A stretch of DNA of 64,000 bases from Alloscardovia sp963543015 (GTDB lineage Bacteria; Actinomycetota; Actinomycetes; Actinomycetales; Bifidobacteriaceae): the NCBI GenBank assembly GCA_963543015.1, contig CAUTYZ010000002.1, positions 124,001 to 188,000 on the forward strand, written 5' to 3'. Of this stretch, positions 60,553 to 64,000 are shown piece by piece. Made by a program: the position numbers and the translations under genes. The notes under the pieces are model-generated. The model worked only from the letters and a program-made list of their open reading frames with translations, was not told the DNA's origin and made no database searches. The first letter of the stretch is position 1; each line of letters starts with the position of its first letter.

Positions 60553-61755
60553 ATGACTCATCTGCATACTCACGATAATCAAGAACCAGAAACTGGTATT
60601 ACTGAAGGTGGTACGCAGGGTGCATTTCGCGATGTGTTGTCGAAGGACCATGCGCGCCGCGGTAAAGCTCCACTTCATCTTGTCGATATGACGCCTGAGG
60701 AGCGCAAAGAGCTCGCGCAGCAGCTGGGAATGCCAGCATTTCGTGTCAAGCAGCTTGCTCAGCATTATTTTGTGCATTATGACACAGATGTGGCAGGCTA
60801 CTCAGATTTTCCTGCAAAGTTAGCCCAGACTGCTCAGGAGTATTATTTTCCACAATTAATCGAGCCTCTTTTGGAGCAGGAAGCCGATAATGGCGAAACG
60901 ATTAAGACGCTGTGGCGATTGTTTGACGATTCTCGCATTGAATCAGTTTTGATGAAATATCCGACACGTACTACTTTGTGCATTTCTAGCCAGGTGGGTT
61001 GTGGAATGGATTGCCCATTCTGCGCTACAGGACGTTTGGGATTGACAAGAAATATGTCAGCAGGGGAGATCCTCGAACAGGTGCGCGTTGCAGCTCTTCA
61101 ATGTGAATCTGGTCGACTTCCAGGCGGACCAACCCGTTTGAGCAATATTGTGTTTATGGGTATGGGCGAAGCATTAGGAAATTACAAGGCGATGATGAAG
61201 GCAATCCGACAGATTAGTGCTTTGCCACCAGAAGGTTTTGGCATTTCTGCTCGCAATATTACCTTGTCTACTGTGGGCGTCGTTCCAGGAATTCGTAAAC
61301 TCATTAACGAGCATATTCCTGTGCGCCTCGCTGTCTCTCTTCACGCACCAAGCGATGAACTACGCGACGAATTAGTTCCTATGAATCGTCGTTTTAATAC
61401 GACCCAAGTGCTGGATGCTGCGCATGATTATTATCTGAGCTCGAAGCGCCGTGTCAGCATCGAATATGCGTTGATGCGTGGAATTAACGACCAAGCAGAG
61501 CATGCACGTCTGCTTGCTAAGCGTTTGAATCATTATGGAGATGACTGGGTTCATGTCAATCCAATTCCGCTCAATCCTATCGAGGGATCTCCATGGACTG
61601 CTTCTGAGCCCGAAGATGAAGCACGATTTATCGAAATTTTACGCAATGCTGGAATTTCTGCAACCTTACGCGATACTCGCGGAAGCGATATCGATGGAGC
61701 TTGCGGTCAGCTTGCGGCTAAGGAACTTGCCGAAGACTTGGTACGCCGATCATAG
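60553..61755 (+). CDS. rlmN: Dual-specificity rRNA/tRNA (adenine-C2)-methyltransferase RlmN
   Basis: Radical SAM enzyme that methylates A2503 of 23S rRNA and A37 of some tRNAs. 400 residues. The cluster motif is QVGCGMDCPFCATG. Also present are FMGMGEALGNY and TLSTVGVVPGI. The C-terminal Cys that forms the methylene intermediate is in SDIDGACGQL. The ATG at 60553 has GGAAAGG some 13 nt upstream, a long spacing. Confidence 0.95.
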   Translation: MTHLHTHDNQEPETGITEGGTQGAFRDVLSKDHARRGKAPLHLVDMTPEERKELAQQLGMPAFRVKQLAQHYFVHYDTDVAGYSDFPAKLAQTAQEYYFPQLIEPLLEQEADNGETIKTLWRLFDDSRIESVLMKYPTRTTLCISSQVGCGMDCPFCATGRLGLTRNMSAGEILEQVRVAALQCESGRLPGGPTRLSNIVFMGMGEALGNYKAMMKAIRQISALPPEGFGISARNITLSTVGVVPGIRKLINEHIPVRLAVSLHAPSDELRDELVPMNRRFNTTQVLDAAHDYYLSSKRRVSIEYALMRGINDQAEHARLLAKRLNHYGDDWVHVNPIPLNPIEGSPWTASEPEDEARFIEILRNAGISATLRDTRGSDIDGACGQLAAKELAEDLVRRS

Positions 61756-61798
61756 ACGATAGTGGAAGAAATCGGCCGTCACTTTAAAAGGAGATACA

Positions 61799-63004
61799 AT
61801 GAATTTGGCATATATACCATCACCATCCATATCGAGCTTCGCTATTGGGCCTTTTACAATTCGTTTTTATGCTCTCGCAATTCTCGTCGGAATTTGCGTT
61901 GCTGTGTGGTTGACCACTCGCCGTTGGGTGACATGGGGCGGCACATTCGATCAGATTCTTGATATAACAATCGTCGCTGTTCCTTCAGGTATCGTCGGCG
62001 CTCGTTTGTATCACGTGATTACTACGCCAGAATTGTATTTTGGAGCACAAGGCAATTTCCTCGATATCTTCCGCATCTGGAATGGTGGTTTGGGCATCTG
62101 GGGTGCTGTGGCTGTCGGAGCACTTGCTGTGTGGGCATGGGCACGACGTGAAAAGTATCCTATGGGAATGCTTATGGATGCCGTTGCTCCTGGATTGCTC
62201 ATCGCACAGGGAATCGGTCGATTGGGTAACTGGTTTAACCAAGAGTTGTACGGTTCTCCAACCACGCTGCCATGGGGACTTCGTCTCAACGACAACGCCT
62301 CCGCAATTGGCGCTACCGAATCGTGCTATGACGGTGCATCATGCCCTACAGGCGTGTTGTACCACCCAACGTTCTTATACGAACTTGTGTGGAATTTCAT
62401 CGGCGCTGTATTGCTTATCGTTCTTACCAAGCGTATCTCAGATCGTTTTAAGGCAGGTTCTCAATTTGCGTTGTATGTCATGTGGTATACGGCAGGACGT
62501 ACATGGATTGAAATGCTGCGTATTGATCGCGCGCATGAAGTTTTGGGACTTCGCATCAATGTGTGGGTATCTTTACTCGTCTTTGTAGCAGCAGTGGTTG
62601 CTTTCGTCCTTATCCAGCGTATGGGACAGACATCATCAGTATCACGTGACCAGCTTGCACACGTATCAGAATTGCAACAGCGTGTCGCTGACGGTACCTT
62701 GTCTGCCCGTGAAATGCGAGTCATGCTGAAGGAAGAAACCGCTCAGCGTCACCATGACGAAAAAGAATATCGCAAGCATGTACAGGACGAGAAGAAGGCT
62801 CATCAGGAGTCGGAAAAGTCACTGTATGAAGAAGCGAAGAAAATTGTGACACAAGCACGTCATAAGCAGAATTCTTCTGACACGACCGATAGTTCAAATA
62901 CTGACGCGGATACTGACTCAGGCAAGCACGTAGCTGACAGCTCTGACAGTACTAACGGTTCTAACAGTTCTGACAGCAGCGATGACTCTGAGACCAATCA
63001 GTAA
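61799..63004 (+). CDS. lgt: Prolipoprotein diacylglyceryl transferase
   Basis: Attaches diacylglycerol to the lipobox Cys of prolipoproteins at the membrane. 401 residues: about seven hydrophobic helices, with the Lgt signature IAQGIGRLGNWFNQELYG near residue 140 and the catalytic-region HPTFLYELVWN. From about residue 285 the protein continues as a charged, Gln/Lys/Glu-rich and then Asp/Ser/Thr-rich cytoplasmic tail of roughly 115 residues, much longer than in E. coli Lgt and common in actinobacteria. AAAAGGAG lies before the ATG. Its substrates would include the lipoprotein at 49145. Confidence 0.95.
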   Translation: MNLAYIPSPSISSFAIGPFTIRFYALAILVGICVAVWLTTRRWVTWGGTFDQILDITIVAVPSGIVGARLYHVITTPELYFGAQGNFLDIFRIWNGGLGIWGAVAVGALAVWAWARREKYPMGMLMDAVAPGLLIAQGIGRLGNWFNQELYGSPTTLPWGLRLNDNASAIGATESCYDGASCPTGVLYHPTFLYELVWNFIGAVLLIVLTKRISDRFKAGSQFALYVMWYTAGRTWIEMLRIDRAHEVLGLRINVWVSLLVFVAAVVAFVLIQRMGQTSSVSRDQLAHVSELQQRVADGTLSAREMRVMLKEETAQRHHDEKEYRKHVQDEKKAHQESEKSLYEEAKKIVTQARHKQNSSDTTDSSNTDADTDSGKHVADSSDSTNGSNSSDSSDDSETNQ

Positions 63005-63048
63005 GTCACAAAGAACGCACACCATCCTTATCCGTCTGTAATTAATCG

Positions 63049-63054
63049 TAAACT
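63049..63054 (+). promoter_or_regulatory. Putative -10 box (TAAACT) before rpe
   Basis: TAAACT ends 8 nt before the rpe ATG, with no Shine-Dalgarno. It could give a nearly leaderless rpe transcript in addition to read-through from lgt. Confidence 0.3.
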
Positions 63055-63062
63055 GAAAAACT

Positions 63063-63728
63063 ATGAGTATTGAAATTGCACCAAGTATTTTGTCCGCTGA
63101 CTTCGTCAATCTTGAGCGTGAACTTCAGGCTATCGCAACTGCTGATTTAGTTCACGTCGATGTCATGGACCATCATTTTGTTCCTAACTTGACTCTCGGC
63201 GAGCCGATCGTCAAGCGTATTTGCGAAGTAAGCCCAATCCCAGTAGATGCACATCTGATGATTGAAGATCCAGATCGCTGGGCTCCTGAGTTTGCAAAGG
63301 CAGGCGCTGACTCTGTCACTTTCCACATGGGTGCTGCACACGCTCCAGTTCGTCTGGCTCGTCAGCTTCACGATATGGGTACGAAGGCATGCTTTGCAGT
63401 TCGTCCAGCTGAACCAGTGGAACCAATTTTCGATATCCTCGATGAATTTGACATGATTCTTATCATGACTGTTGAGCCAGGATTTGGTGGACAGAAGTTC
63501 CTCGATAACCAGATGAACAAGGTTCGCCGTTTGCGTGATGAAATTACTCGTCGCGGTCTCGATGTCAAGATTCAGGTAGACGGTGGCGTAAGCCCTGCTA
63601 CCGCTCCAATCGTGGCTGCAGCAGGTGCTGATGTACTTGTCGCAGGTTCCGCAGTATACGGTGCAGAAGATCCAGCTGCTGCTATTGCTGCAATTCGCGA
63701 AGAAGCAGAAAAGGCATTCCGCGCATAA
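63063..63728 (+). CDS. rpe: Ribulose-phosphate 3-epimerase
   Basis: Interconverts ribulose-5-phosphate and xylulose-5-phosphate, the latter a phosphoketolase substrate in the bifid shunt. 221-residue TIM barrel. Motifs: IAPSILSADFVNL, VDVMDHHFVPNLT, PVDAHLMIEDP, the metal-site MTVEPGFGGQKF and VDGGVSP. The usual VMDGHFVPN reads VMDHHFVPN. Confidence 0.96.
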   Translation: MSIEIAPSILSADFVNLERELQAIATADLVHVDVMDHHFVPNLTLGEPIVKRICEVSPIPVDAHLMIEDPDRWAPEFAKAGADSVTFHMGAAHAPVRLARQLHDMGTKACFAVRPAEPVEPIFDILDEFDMILIMTVEPGFGGQKFLDNQMNKVRRLRDEITRRGLDVKIQVDGGVSPATAPIVAAAGADVLVAGSAVYGAEDPAAAIAAIREEAEKAFRA

Positions 63729-63763
63729 GCACATGAACCACGTTCTGCGAACGTAATTCCTTT

Positions 63764-63802
63764 CTAACATCGTGTGAGATGATTAGTATTTCACACGATG
63801 TT
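63764..63802 (+). terminator. Terminator of rpe
   Basis: 13-bp perfect stem TAACATCGTGTGA (63764-63776) / TCACACGATGTTA (63790-63802). Confidence 0.8.
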
Positions 63803-63868
63803 ATTCATATCTCAGATCATCGCGTACACGCCACCGGCAGAACGTGTGGTCGTTATACCGTAACCCAG

Positions 63869-63874
63869 TACAAT
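63869..63874 (+). promoter_or_regulatory. Putative -10 box (TACAAT), near-leaderless start of the phosphatidyltransferase gene
   Basis: TACAAT ends 8 nt before the ATG at 63883, and no Shine-Dalgarno is visible. Confidence 0.45.
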
Positions 63875-63882
63875 AGAGTGTG

Positions 63883-64000
63883 ATGAACGAATATTTGAGT
63901 GAAGAAGATGAAGAAACATTGAAGCTCAAGCCGAGTAATCGCATTTTTACTTGGCCTAATTTAGTGAGCTTTATTCGACTTCTAACGATTCCAGCTATCG
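63883..64000 (+). CDS. CDP-alcohol phosphatidyltransferase, N-terminal fragment (PgsA-like)
   Basis: The gene runs off the right end of the window; 39 residues are visible. After a short acidic leader it reads FTWPNLVSFIRLLTIPAI, the standard start of the first membrane helix in PgsA/cardiolipin-synthase-type enzymes. These transfer a phosphatidyl group from CDP-diacylglycerol, the product of CdsA. The alcohol substrate cannot be told from this fragment. Confidence 0.8.
   Translation, partial: MNEYLSEEDEETLKLKPSNRIFTWPNLVSFIRLLTIPAI

Noticed and set aside
1..64000. CRISPR arrays, prophage genes, intact IS elements, rRNA genes
   Set aside because: None seen. No regularly spaced direct repeats of 24-40 bp, and no integrase, transposase or phage structural genes.

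Overview
The window is a stretch of a bacterial chromosome from the family Bifidobacteriaceae (Actinomycetota). The evidence is the gene content and order: SepH, DUF4193, dUTPase and a bifunctional Rel; a PASTA-domain Ser/Thr kinase next to a polyprenyl synthase, a DUF4192-type protein and the principal sigma factor; parE and parC flanking an MFS gene; hisS-aspS-(DUF3516 helicase)-rarA-nadE; pflB-pflA; tig-(ClC)-clpP1-clpP2-clpX; a GuaB3-type protein; and rpsB-tsf-pyrH-frr-cdsA-rlmN-lgt-rpe. Base composition looks moderate, clearly lower than in most Bifidobacterium, which would suit a Scardovia/Alloscardovia/Gardnerella-like member. The genus cannot be fixed from sequence alone. The region is almost entirely conserved core genome: no phage, CRISPR array or intact insertion sequence was seen.

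Layout. 1-5.3 kb: the 3' part of secA, a ROK glucokinase, a small membrane protein and a PlsC acyltransferase. 5.4-14.3 kb: Ser/Thr kinase and polyprenyl synthase on the minus strand, then a DUF4192-like protein, rpoD and parE. 14.5-24.9 kb: MFS transporter, parC (-), an alkaline-phosphatase-fold protein, sepH (-), DUF4193-dut (overlapping stop/start) and rel. 25-36.2 kb: DUF349 protein (-), hisS, aspS (carrying a one-base frameshift), DUF3516 helicase, rarA-nadE (overlapping). 36.4-48 kb: pflB, pflA, RNase D, trigger factor, a ClC channel/transporter, clpP1-clpP2, clpX, a nitroreductase and tRNA-Asn. 48.1-52.8 kb is the most accessory-like part: a 181-bp miniature inverted-repeat element, a degenerate LytM/M23 protein, a solute-binding lipoprotein, a GuaB3 protein without the catalytic Cys, and a small Rv3235-like protein. 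52.9-64 kb: acyl-CoA synthetase, peptide deformylase, rpsB-tsf, pyrH-frr, cdsA, rlmN, lgt, rpe and the 5' end of a CDP-alcohol phosphatidyltransferase gene.

How the genes work together. Much of the window serves protein synthesis and quality control (tRNA synthetases, S2, EF-Ts, RRF, RlmN, Def, trigger factor, ClpXP, SecA, Lgt). Other groups cover envelope lipids (PlsC, CdsA, FadD, PgsA-like, polyprenyl synthase), DNA topology and replication stress (ParC/ParE, RarA), the stringent response (Rel) and mixed-acid fermentation (PflB/PflA), alongside glucokinase and ribulose-phosphate epimerase. Most operons end in clear hairpins.

The most notable signals are: (1) a 28-bp sequence, 26/28 identical and containing a 10-bp-period tandem repeat, exactly 37 nt upstream of the start codons of two otherwise unrelated genes (a DUF4192-like gene and a degenerate M23 gene); (2) a 181-bp element with 34-bp terminal inverted repeats and 7-bp flanking direct repeats; (3) a single-base deletion in essential aspS; (4) a GuaB3 protein whose IMPDH catalytic Cys is Ser; and (5) a set of genes whose -10-like hexamer lies only 6-8 nt before the start codon, which suggests leaderless mRNAs.
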